Positions 53,800 through 61,206 of a stretch of 64,000 nt of DNA are shown one piece after another. The translations under genes were made by a program, and so were the position numbers. The stretch comes from Wolbachia endosymbiont of Ctenocephalides felis wCfeF (GTDB lineage: Bacteria > Pseudomonadota > Alphaproteobacteria > Rickettsiales > Anaplasmataceae). The stretch spans positions 1,331,150-1,395,149 of the forward strand of contig CP116767.1 in the NCBI GenBank assembly GCA_028571325.1. Reading direction: 5' to 3'. Under the pieces are notes generated by a model, which saw only the letters and a program-made list of their open reading frames with translations, was not told the origin of the DNA and made no database searches. Numbering within the stretch: position 1 is the first letter of the stretch; each line of letters opens with the position of its first letter.

Positions 53800-54275
53800 A
53801 GAAACAGAAACAAAAAAAACTACTTGACAACCTTCGCCGTTACCCTTATAATGAGACTGAAGCTATTTGTTTATCTTCGCAATCTGTGCAGGTTAATGAC
53901 AAAAAACTTAGGGTATTTGGCGTCTCATGTTTAAATTTTTGCACTATGTGCACCTTACGTCTTTTTAAAACTTCTGGTTTTTGCCTATACAAGCTGAAAC
54001 GCGCTTATAAGTCGTTTAAGACAGTATAGAACGTCAAATAGACAAGGGAGAATTTGAATGCTAGCTGCCTCAGAGTTTTTTTGCCTTTTTTTCCGCTCAG
54101 TAAATTTCTTAACGTTTACAGTTTAGGCTATTTGCATTTAAAAGTAACTGAATCGTAGCGTTGAGGATAAAAACGCCGATATTTGAGGTACATATAAATA
54201 ATTAGCCAACGACCGGGGCTTCTTTTGCTTTTTTCTTCATTTTGTAAATTTCTTAAATATCTATTACTAAAGTAA
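53800..54275 (+). repeat. Promoter-bearing intergenic repeat, copy H
   Basis: Inverse relative of copy G. GGCGT at 53919-53923 and its partner ACGTC at 54031-54035: here the C is changed to T but pairing survives as G-U. The enclosed hairpin tgcac-tat-gtgca is kept. End signals ctcagagtttttttgcc (54069-54085) and ccggggcttcttttgc. Downstream (54276-54520) is a shared flank gtcattccgctat and otherwise nothing I recognise. Confidence 0.78.
53824..53852 (+). promoter_or_regulatory. Sigma70 promoter of repeat copy H
   Basis: TTGACA (53824-53829), 17-bp spacer, TATAAT (53847-53852), both boxes exact. Confidence 0.85.
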
Positions 54276-54520
54276 CACCGATAACCGTCATTCCGCTATG
54301 TGTTAGTGGCTGAGGTACTTTAAGTATTCTGCGGTGTTCATCCGCGCTTCTTCTAAAAATTACCATAATGCAAGAGATTTAATGAAATAAAACTCATTTC
54401 TTTGCGCAACAAAAAGCAGGAATTTCAGGATGATTTACTTAATTTTTCATCTAAATGTTTAACGACTACCTCCCCATATTTGAAAAGCTACAAACATAAC
54501 TAAAAAGGGTAGGGGAGTTG

Positions 54521-55555
54521 CTATATTAGCTCATCAGATGAGTGATAATGGTTATGATTGTCTGACAAGTGATCTCCAACATCGTGATCTAGCTCGCTCG
54601 CATCAAACTCAAATAAAGAAAGGCTATCGTCGGATTGTTGAGCAGGCTGTTCTTTCTCTTTAGAGCCAAATAACCATGAAAAGAATGATGAAATGGAACC
54701 AATAATGTAGTCAAGCGCTTGAAAAATGACATTAGGTGACGAATCACTGGGTTGCTGAGTGCCTTGTTGGCTCTCTTCTACATTACTTTGTTCTCCTTTT
54801 CCTGAGCCTGTATGTTCTGGATTTGCGTAATCTACTTCATACGGCTTGGGTGTGATTTTGTTTTGTTCGAGTATAGCTTTATGGTTTTTTTCTTCTACCT
54901 CTCGTCCAACAATATTTGCTATAAATTCAGTATCCTCATCATCCAAATCTTTGATTTCTTGTGCTGGTGAAAAACGTAATTGAAATATATGACCTAGCTC
55001 ATGACCTAGAACAAAATCCATTGAATCTTGTTTGTATGTTAAAACATTATGGCAATTTGTTACTCCTCTTATAATATAACCTGGACCACCATCTTCATCT
55101 ATATTTAGAAGATCGTTGTACTTTGTATAATCGTTTCTATTGTTGAAAATATAGACTGTGATATCGTAACTTGCATTACTATTTTCTAGGCAAAACTTTT
55201 CTTTGAATGCCTCATAGGCGGTTTTAATGTCCGTTTCTATTTGATTTTGCTCTTGCTTGGATAAGTTATCGTATTTCACAGTACAATTTATATATCCGTG
55301 TTTAACGGTGAAGCTGCTGGGCAATACATCGTATATATTAGTGGGGGAATAGTAAAACTGCTTTGACTCAGCTTCTCTGTACAACCGATTTCCATATTTC
55401 TCACCAGAATACTTTGGCAGTTTAGGCACTTTGGCAATTAAGTTTCTACTATCATCAAAAAAAGAAATGTCGGTATTCCCAATCTCATAATTTTGTATAG
55501 ATTGACCGCAAGTGCCATCATTTGCACAGTCATGACGGTTTCTTGTTGCTCTCAT
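54521..55555 (-). CDS. Zincin-type metallopeptidase candidate with membrane-proximal C-terminus
   Basis: 344 residues. HELGH at 185-189 in MDFVLGHELGHIFQLRF with Glu210 (DEDTEFIANIVG) as a possible third ligand. The preceding YDITVYIFNNRNDYTKYNDLL followed by DEDGGPGYIIRG resembles the pattern before the zinc motif in M9 bacterial collagenase-type gluzincins, so that family is my best guess. Residues 225-265 are a low-complexity linker, about 270-293 an amphipathic/hydrophobic helix (DYIIGSISSFFSWLFG), and the end is His/Asp-rich (HDVGDHLSDNHNHYHSSDE). No Sec signal. GTGAGGA ahead of the ATG supports the start. Substrate unknown. Confidence 0.6.
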   Translation of the reverse strand: MRATRNRHDCANDGTCGQSIQNYEIGNTDISFFDDSRNLIAKVPKLPKYSGEKYGNRLYREAESKQFYYSPTNIYDVLPSSFTVKHGYINCTVKYDNLSKQEQNQIETDIKTAYEAFKEKFCLENSNASYDITVYIFNNRNDYTKYNDLLNIDEDGGPGYIIRGVTNCHNVLTYKQDSMDFVLGHELGHIFQLRFSPAQEIKDLDDEDTEFIANIVGREVEEKNHKAILEQNKITPKPYEVDYANPEHTGSGKGEQSNVEESQQGTQQPSDSSPNVIFQALDYIIGSISSFFSWLFGSKEKEQPAQQSDDSLSLFEFDASELDHDVGDHLSDNHNHYHSSDELI

Positions 55556-55763
55556 TCCTCACACCCCACTATTAAAGCTTAACTATATTATTATTTCAGT
55601 AAAAATTATAATAATCCATTAACTCATACTTCAGACTTAGAAACTACTCGCCACCAACTGCTGGTCAATGAATTTATGGCTCTGTTAATTGTACAATTTG
55701 ATGTGTTTGCTTGAGCACCCTTTTCTTGTTTGAGTGTGTGATCTATAGTATTTTATTAATTCC

Positions 55764-55792
55764 TTGACTTTCTTGCTGAGATATGTTATGCT
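55764..55792 (+). promoter_or_regulatory. Promoter of the ankyrin gene
   Basis: TTGACT (55764-55769), 17-bp spacer, TATGCT (55787-55792). The start point would be near 55799, 20 bp before the ATG at 55821, which rules out a start upstream at 55764. Confidence 0.7.
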
Positions 55793-55820
55793 TAGAATAA
55801 GTATTTATGGAGGTAACTAT

Positions 55821-57362
55821 ATGTCTGGTTTAACAGAAGAACAATCGAAATTGTATAAAAAGTTAGAGGGAACAATTGAAAGAAAGGAGCAAATAGATCA
55901 AATTTTACAATCAGCTTCAGAAAATGATTTACGGGCAGTTCTTACTACTGCGAATATAACCTGGGAGCTCAGAAATGGTGAGAAACATACTTCAACACCG
56001 CTTGGCTGGGCTATATATTATGATAACTATGAATCCACTGAAGCTATTCTATGTGCAGCTAAAGGGAAAAATATATTAGAAGAAGTTCTTACTACTGCGA
56101 ATATAACCTGGGAGCTCAGAAATGGTGGGAAACATACTTTAACACCGCTTGGCTGGGCTATAAGTATTAATAGCAAGGGAAGAATTAAAGTTGTTTTAAA
56201 TGCAATTGAAGATAAAGGTATATTAGAAAAAGCTCTTACTACTGCAAATATACATATAAAGTTCTCAAATGGTCAGGAACGTACTTTAACACCGTTTGCC
56301 CTTGCTATTTTTTATAATGACCCTGAATCCACTGAAGCTATTTTAGTTACAGCTAAAAAGTTCAATATATTGAAAGACGTTCTTACTTCTGTAGAAAAGG
56401 ATGATCATGAAAAAATTCAAAATATCTTACAAAACAGTAGTATAATAGATGAAGTTAGTCAAGTTTTAGATAGCATACTAGTTAAAGATGAAGATGTGCC
56501 ACAGCCTCAAGCGGAAGCTAATACGTTGAACTTAGAGAAAGTCAAAGCTCTATTACAGAAAGGAGCTGATATTAATCAAAAAGACAAAAAAGGTTTCACT
56601 CCTTTATGTGTTGCTGCTAGAAGTGGTAACTTTGATATAGTTCAAGCTCTATTAAATAAAGATGCCAATGTTGATACACAAACCAATAATGGCTACACTG
56701 CTTTACATATTGCTACTTTTAACAATAATTTAGAGATAGTTCAAGCTCTATTAGAAAAAGAGGCTGATGTTAATATACAAAGCAATGATGGCTATATTGC
56801 TTTATATGATGCTGCTAAAAATAACCGCTTAGAGATAGTTCAAGCTCTATTAGATAAAGGAGCTGGTGTTAATATACAAGAAGCCAATAATGGCTACACT
56901 GCTTTACATATGGCTGCTGCTAATGGCCATACAAAGATAGTAGAAGCTCTATTAAAAGTGAAAGAAATCGATGTTAATGCACAAAGTAAATCTGCAGAGA
57001 CTCCTTTATATTTGGCTGCTCAAAATAGCCGCTTAGAGATAGTTCAAGCTCTATTAGAAAAAAAGGCTGATGTTAATATACAAACCAATAATAATGACTA
57101 CACTGCTTTACATATAGCCGCTGTTAATGGTTGTACAGATATATTAAAAAGTCTATTACCAAAAGCGACTTATCCTTTACTGGAAGATACTGAAGGTAAC
57201 ACTCCAATCGACCTAATTAAGGATGAATCTGCAAAAGCTGAGCTTCAAAAACTGATTGAAGACCTAAAAACTCAAGACACAGCTAAGCCTTCAGTAACAA
57301 AACCTGGCAATCAAAACAGCAACACAGTTCATCGGGTTGAAGGTAGCGCAATCAATACATAA
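55821..57362 (+). CDS. Ankyrin-repeat protein with a triplicated N-terminal module
   Basis: 513 residues from the ATG at 55821 (ggagg 7 bases ahead). Residues about 35-200 are three copies of a 49-residue module (LTTANITWELRNG, TPLGWAI, ESTEAIL); the first two are nearly identical in DNA. Residues about 235-460 form six or seven canonical ankyrin repeats (DKKGFTPLCVAARSGNFDIV, NNGYTALHIATFNNNLEIV, ...). The C-terminus is polar, without a membrane segment. Ankyrin proteins are numerous in Wolbachia and some are probably secreted; the partner is unknown. Next to a phage head module, as often seen in this genus. Confidence 0.85.
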   Translation: MSGLTEEQSKLYKKLEGTIERKEQIDQILQSASENDLRAVLTTANITWELRNGEKHTSTPLGWAIYYDNYESTEAILCAAKGKNILEEVLTTANITWELRNGGKHTLTPLGWAISINSKGRIKVVLNAIEDKGILEKALTTANIHIKFSNGQERTLTPFALAIFYNDPESTEAILVTAKKFNILKDVLTSVEKDDHEKIQNILQNSSIIDEVSQVLDSILVKDEDVPQPQAEANTLNLEKVKALLQKGADINQKDKKGFTPLCVAARSGNFDIVQALLNKDANVDTQTNNGYTALHIATFNNNLEIVQALLEKEADVNIQSNDGYIALYDAAKNNRLEIVQALLDKGAGVNIQEANNGYTALHMAAANGHTKIVEALLKVKEIDVNAQSKSAETPLYLAAQNSRLEIVQALLEKKADVNIQTNNNDYTALHIAAVNGCTDILKSLLPKATYPLLEDTEGNTPIDLIKDESAKAELQKLIEDLKTQDTAKPSVTKPGNQNSNTVHRVEGSAINT

Positions 57363-57742
57363 GTTTTTGTCACTTAAGCATTTTTGAGCACTAATCTGAT
57401 GGCTGTGTTTCTCATATTTTCCATAATGTATATTATGTAATTTCTAATACTAAGAAAACCATCCCCCAACCTTTTAGGCAGCAAATTGTCGAACCTCCAG
57501 ATTAGCACTTAGGAGGAAGTATTAAAGTGTCACTTTAGGTATTAAATTATCACTTCAAAAACACTTAAAATTTTTATCTTTTAGGAAAAAATTCCCAAGA
57601 CTACCCCCTTATTGGCTTTTGTTGAGAAAATATTAAAATAGTAACTAAATATGTAATCTTTTATATGATTGTACTAGCTTGGCTCCCTTAATGGTTGTTT
57701 CTTTTCTTTAAAAAATATTAAAATTAATATAACTTTTTAGAG

Positions 57743-57889
57743 TTATTCACAGCTTTTTTTGTCTCTATTATATTTATAATAGTATTTCGAGATCATATAT
57801 ACTATGAATCTCCGAAGTACTCACAGCGCATAAAACTATGTATTCCACTGGGTTATCAACAGGGTTATTCACAATGCCGTGAATAACCC
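57743..57889. other. DnaA-box-like cluster and hairpin in the ankyrin-terminase gap
   Basis: In the 607-bp gap 57363-57969: ttattcaca at 57743-57751, ttatcaaca at 57853-57861, ttattcaca at 57865-57873 and the reverse form gtgaataa at 57879-57886, all close to the DnaA box TTATCCACA. The last two form an 11-bp perfect stem gggttattcac / gtgaataaccc (57862-57889) with a 6-base loop. Surroundings are very AT-rich. It could be a DnaA-binding site, a phage origin or a plain hairpin. In the rest of the gap I see no gene. Confidence 0.4.
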
Positions 57890-57931
57890 CATAAGAAAAT
57901 TAGTATCTCGGTGAGAGGTAAGGAAGGAAAT

Positions 57932-57962
57932 CTTAAAGGAAGAATTTTCTTCTTCCTTTAAG
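57932..57962 (-). terminator. Hairpin after the terminase gene
   Basis: 13-bp perfect inverted repeat cttaaaggaagaa / ttcttcctttaag with a 5-base loop, 7 bp past the terminase stop. No strong T-run follows, so it may instead protect the mRNA 3' end. Confidence 0.6.
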
Positions 57963-57969
57963 TTGAGTA

Positions 57970-59946
57970 TTAGCTAATCAAATTAGCAGCACCTAGGTTG
58001 TCCACGTCTGGATTATCAGTCACTGAGTTTGGTTTTGACACCGCATATGTAATACCATAAGCAACAAGCCCAACTCCCAGCGCAGCAGCTACGGCTATGC
58101 CGGCTATAGCCAACATTGGTAATGCAACACCGGCAACACCACATCCAACACCAACTGCCAATGCAGCTATAACACTACAAACACTACCAATTATTATTGG
58201 TTTATTAGTAGTTTTTGCTGTGTTTTTTGGCTGTTTCACATTTCCGTTGCTAGGTGAACTTTTTTCCACTGGAACCTGATAGATTTTGTTTAGCAAATCA
58301 TCATATCCAGTTCTGTTTAAAGCAGTTTTCAGTTCTTCACGACTTTCGTCATTAACATATCCTCTAAATTTAGAGAGAACTTCAATATAAAACTTTGTCA
58401 AGTCATCACTTTCTTTAAGTGCTTCACAAAATGTTTGCTTAAGTTGCTTTTCTCCAGGCAGCTCTATGTTAGGTTCTATATAAGATTCTGGATTATCAAA
58501 AGATTCGTAAAGCTTAAAAGAAACTATTCCTGTAAGTGATATATCTTCATCTTTTGCAACGCTGAAAAGAGTTTTCAAGCTTTCTTTATCTGAAATGGCA
58601 ACGTAGTATTGAGGCAGGGTTATATTCATCATTTTACCATCTTCATTTTCAAGAAATATATGTCCTTGTCCTACAAACTGATCACAAGCCTGAAATACTT
58701 CATCTTTTGCTCTTGTTCTTATTGAACCTAAAATCAATGTATTTGGTAGCAGCGTTTGTAAATCTGCCATAACCTTATAGCCTATACCGTGTTTTTCCAC
58801 TACTACGGCATGTAGTCTATGTTCATATTTCCTCAAAAATGCATGAATATCGTGTTCTACTGTGGCAGGATCGAGCTTTCTTGCCAGTAAGTCTACCCAT
58901 ACAGCACATCGTTTTGGCTCATATGAAATATCACTCTTCACAAAAAATGGCTGAAATACTCCCACTGCCGTCCTATCGAGAGTGTTGAGTGAACCGCTGT
59001 TTAGGTCTATAAAAGCTACCAGGTCTTTATCGCCAATTGTCTTATAAGCAAAATCGATTTTCTTAAAGTCTTCCTCACGGAATATTCGCCATTTTGACTC
59101 CAGCGGATTTTGCATATATTGTGATTGAAAAACATAAGGATCATTATTTTCCTTCAGTTTCAGCTCCTGCAGTGGTAGTCTATTCTCATCAATACTTGTT
59201 CCATCCTCAAGGATTGCAGGTATTATGGTCTTTTCAAATTGCCGCTCCGATTTTTTCTCCAAATAGCCAAATATATCATGAACACTAATCCTTTGACCAA
59301 TTACAAAAAACGGCGTATCAGCAGTATTGCGCCTTGAAGTTATACATTGTTCAAATTTTTGACAGGCATTAGCGAGGGAAACTCGGCTATTAGCACAGCT
59401 CGCGTCATGTAAATCATCAAGAATAATACAGCCACCATATTTACGAATTTCATCAACGTCAAAAGAACTATCTCCAGCTCCTGTACCTGTCACATGTCCT
59501 GATATTGAAAAGCCATTAACAAAACCGCCTTCTTTGGTTCTGATTACTCGCGTACTTCTGCGACCAATTACTTTTACGTTGGGAAAAACTTGGCGATAGA
59601 ATGGAGATTCAAGCACCATATGTAGCTCACTCATTTTCTCACGCATCAAATCTCTCTGATGCGTGATATACATAAATTTTGCCCTTGGGTTATTACCAAG
59701 AGCAAACGCTACATGAAATATAAAACCCAGTGTTGTCTTAGCACAGCGTGGTGGTATATTCCACCACTGATTATGTGCTTTTTCAAAAACTAATCGGTTG
59801 ATGCTATTAAACAGCACCCATAAATAATTTTTACTGTCGTCTTTTCTTTTTAAATTTAATCTGATACTAAATACCCGCAGCATGCCTTGAAAGGCAAAGA
59901 AGCCAAAATCTTTGCGACATAAAATAATATCTTTTTCATTTAGCAT
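57970..59946 (-). CDS. Phage terminase large subunit fused to a foreign membrane-hairpin tail
   Basis: 658 residues. Residues 1 to about 435 are a large terminase: Walker A-like NIPPRCAKTT (63-72), Walker B CIILDDLHD (173-181), motif HVTGTGAGDSSF, and nuclease acidic residues in VAFIDLNSG (Asp314) and VVVEKHGIG (Glu384). After about residue 436 the sequence stops looking like terminase: an acidic helical part (ELPGEKQLKQTFCEALKES...), a Lys/Asn linker, and at about 582-635 a Gly/Ala-rich double hydrophobic segment (VGVGCGVAGVALPMLAIAGI), then a 22-residue tail. A phage motor with a membrane tail makes little sense, so it is probably a chimera by recombination with a host-type gene. The terminase itself may be inactive. 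Confidence 0.8.
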   Translation of the reverse strand: MLNEKDIILCRKDFGFFAFQGMLRVFSIRLNLKRKDDSKNYLWVLFNSINRLVFEKAHNQWWNIPPRCAKTTLGFIFHVAFALGNNPRAKFMYITHQRDLMREKMSELHMVLESPFYRQVFPNVKVIGRRSTRVIRTKEGGFVNGFSISGHVTGTGAGDSSFDVDEIRKYGGCIILDDLHDASCANSRVSLANACQKFEQCITSRRNTADTPFFVIGQRISVHDIFGYLEKKSERQFEKTIIPAILEDGTSIDENRLPLQELKLKENNDPYVFQSQYMQNPLESKWRIFREEDFKKIDFAYKTIGDKDLVAFIDLNSGSLNTLDRTAVGVFQPFFVKSDISYEPKRCAVWVDLLARKLDPATVEHDIHAFLRKYEHRLHAVVVEKHGIGYKVMADLQTLLPNTLILGSIRTRAKDEVFQACDQFVGQGHIFLENEDGKMMNITLPQYYVAISDKESLKTLFSVAKDEDISLTGIVSFKLYESFDNPESYIEPNIELPGEKQLKQTFCEALKESDDLTKFYIEVLSKFRGYVNDESREELKTALNRTGYDDLLNKIYQVPVEKSSPSNGNVKQPKNTAKTTNKPIIIGSVCSVIAALAVGVGCGVAGVALPMLAIAGIAVAAALGVGLVAYGITYAVSKPNSVTDNPDVDNLGAANLIS

Positions 59947-60047
59947 TTGACTTTCCTGACATTTTCATGTAAACTATTTTAGAATGGGGTTTTTAAAAAT
60001 TCTTCGATTTATAACAAAACGCACCAGCTAATACTGGTGCTTTTTTT
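59947..60047 (+). ncRNA. Possible small plus-strand RNA unit 1 in the phage gap
   Basis: TTGACT (59947-59952), 17-bp spacer, TAAACT (59970-59975), then 45 bp later a strong terminator (7-bp stem gcaccag / ctggtgc, then ttttttt, 60021-60047). It would give a transcript of about 65 nt, antisense-adjacent to the terminase start. On the minus strand the same hairpin is followed by gttttg, so it can also terminate the operon above the terminase. Confidence 0.3.
60021..60047. terminator. Intrinsic terminator between phage genes (first)
   Basis: Stem gcaccag / ctggtgc with loop ctaata and seven T on the plus strand. Lies between the terminase start (59946, minus) and the Gly-rich gene (60180, minus). 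Confidence 0.75.
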
Positions 60048-60049
60048 AA

Positions 60050-60173
60050 TTGACTTTCATAATTTTTTCAGTTACTCTATATCAGGAATCTTTGTCTCCT
60101 TACCTCATGTAGAGTGCAATAGATTTTTTATAAATTTTTATGTTAGACGCCAGTGTTAACTGGCGTCTTTTTT
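60050..60173 (+). ncRNA. Possible small plus-strand RNA unit 2 in the phage gap
   Basis: TTGACT (60050-60055), 17-bp spacer, TACTCT (60073-60078; weak), followed by a terminator 70 bp later. It repeats the layout of unit 1, and ttgactttc starts both. The expected RNA is about 90 nt. Confidence 0.25.
60146..60173 (+). terminator. Intrinsic terminator between phage genes (second)
   Basis: 9-bp perfect stem gacgccagt / actggcgtc with loop gtta, then six T (60168-60173). The T-run is on the plus strand only, while all neighbouring genes are on the minus strand. Confidence 0.75.
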
Positions 60174-60179
60174 CTATAA

Positions 60180-60677
60180 TTATATTCCTCCCATAGCCTT
60201 ACCAGCAGCCTTACCAAGCTCAGCTAACATCTGGTTCACAGCTATAAAACGATTATTTATAGCCCCTCCGTAAGAAGTGTAGCCACTACCGAGTCCTTGT
60301 CCTATTTGTGCACCAACTCCATATAGACCTTGCATTCCTCCTAAAGACGAGTTAATAAAATCATTTAAGCCTTTGGAGGCAAGATCAGAGTTTAAACTTG
60401 CAACCTTAGATAGACCATAGCTTGATTGACCAAGCCCACTTGCCCGCAGTTGATTGCCAAGTGCCGTATTCATTTGATTGCTAATAAATTGCTGATAAGG
60501 GCTACCCTGGTACTGCGATGCTATTTTATTGATAAACCCTCCAGGACCATCCGCCCCAAGCCCTCCAAGGCCATCCATGAATTTGTTATATAATCCTTTC
60601 TGAACCTTAATGTTCTCTTCAAATTGTTGATTAGCTTTAGAACTGCCAAAAAGCCAATCAAATAAATCCCCAAACAT
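60180..60677 (-). CDS. Gly/Gln/Ser-rich phage structural protein
   Basis: 165 residues. N-terminal MFGDLFDWLFGSSKANQQFEEN, then Gly-rich low-complexity sequence (GLGGLGADGPGGF, GAQIGQGLGSGYTSYGGA) and an Ala-rich end. Composition and place behind portal and RuvC suggest a DNA-injection or capsid-associated protein of podoviruses, but no family is recognised. Its start overlaps the RuvC-like gene by 20 bp, so it is translationally coupled. Confidence 0.55.
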   Translation of the reverse strand: MFGDLFDWLFGSSKANQQFEENIKVQKGLYNKFMDGLGGLGADGPGGFINKIASQYQGSPYQQFISNQMNTALGNQLRASGLGQSSYGLSKVASLNSDLASKGLNDFINSSLGGMQGLYGVGAQIGQGLGSGYTSYGGAINNRFIAVNQMLAELGKAAGKAMGGI

Positions 60678-61206
60678 TATTATCCCTCCTTAAACTATCA
60701 AATAAACCAGCTATGGCATCAGTTGTGTGGTCGCACAGCCTAGCCTCAAGCATTGTTTTTATACGTTCTTTAACAATTTCTTTACGAGCTGTACCAAAAT
60801 ATTTCTTTTTCAGTGAACCACCAAAATAGCGTTTAACCTCACCTGGCCAATGGTTGCAAAACAACCCTTCCACTATCATTTGTAGTTTCTTATAGTACGA
60901 CATGTGATTACCTTTCATATACTTCTGCCTGAAGTAATACTGATTATCTTCAAGCAGTACTAAATCTAGCTCTTGATTTTCACACAACAAGGCATCAATG
61001 ATTTTTTTATATTCATCACTGATTTGATGTATCGAGGACTGATTAAATCGCCACTGTTTTATATCTAAAACATAATTACCACAGTAAAGTATATTATCTT
61101 TCACATAAGCAAAACCAACGTTCTTACCAAGATCAACGCTTAAAACATTTTCAAGTACATCTTTTAATTTTCTTGGACATGGAAATTTTCTTATTTTAAG
61201 CTGCAT
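60658..61206 (-). CDS. RuvC-like Holliday junction resolvase, phage type
   Basis: 182 residues with RNase H-fold signs: NVLSVDLGKNVGFAYV (first Asp), LDLVLLEDNQYYF (Glu-Asp), and DHTTDAIAGLFDSLRR (last two Asp). It is shorter and different from cellular RuvC; similar phage RuvC-like nucleases trim branched DNA before packaging. Overlaps the portal gene by 11 bp and the next by 20 bp, so it is part of the phage operon, not the host recombination set. Confidence 0.75.
   Translation of the reverse strand: MQLKIRKFPCPRKLKDVLENVLSVDLGKNVGFAYVKDNILYCGNYVLDIKQWRFNQSSIHQISDEYKKIIDALLCENQELDLVLLEDNQYYFRQKYMKGNHMSYYKKLQMIVEGLFCNHWPGEVKRYFGGSLKKKYFGTARKEIVKERIKTMLEARLCDHTTDAIAGLFDSLRRDNNVWGFI

Noticed and set aside
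54521..57362. Cytoplasmic-incompatibility-type (cifA/cifB) gene pair
   Set aside because: The two genes are divergent, not an operon, and show neither Cif-like domains nor a ULP1 or PD-(D/E)XK motif.
57363..57969. Chromosomal replication origin
   Set aside because: DnaA-like boxes are few, and the gap has none of the origin-flanking genes known for Wolbachia. Kept only as a weak cluster.
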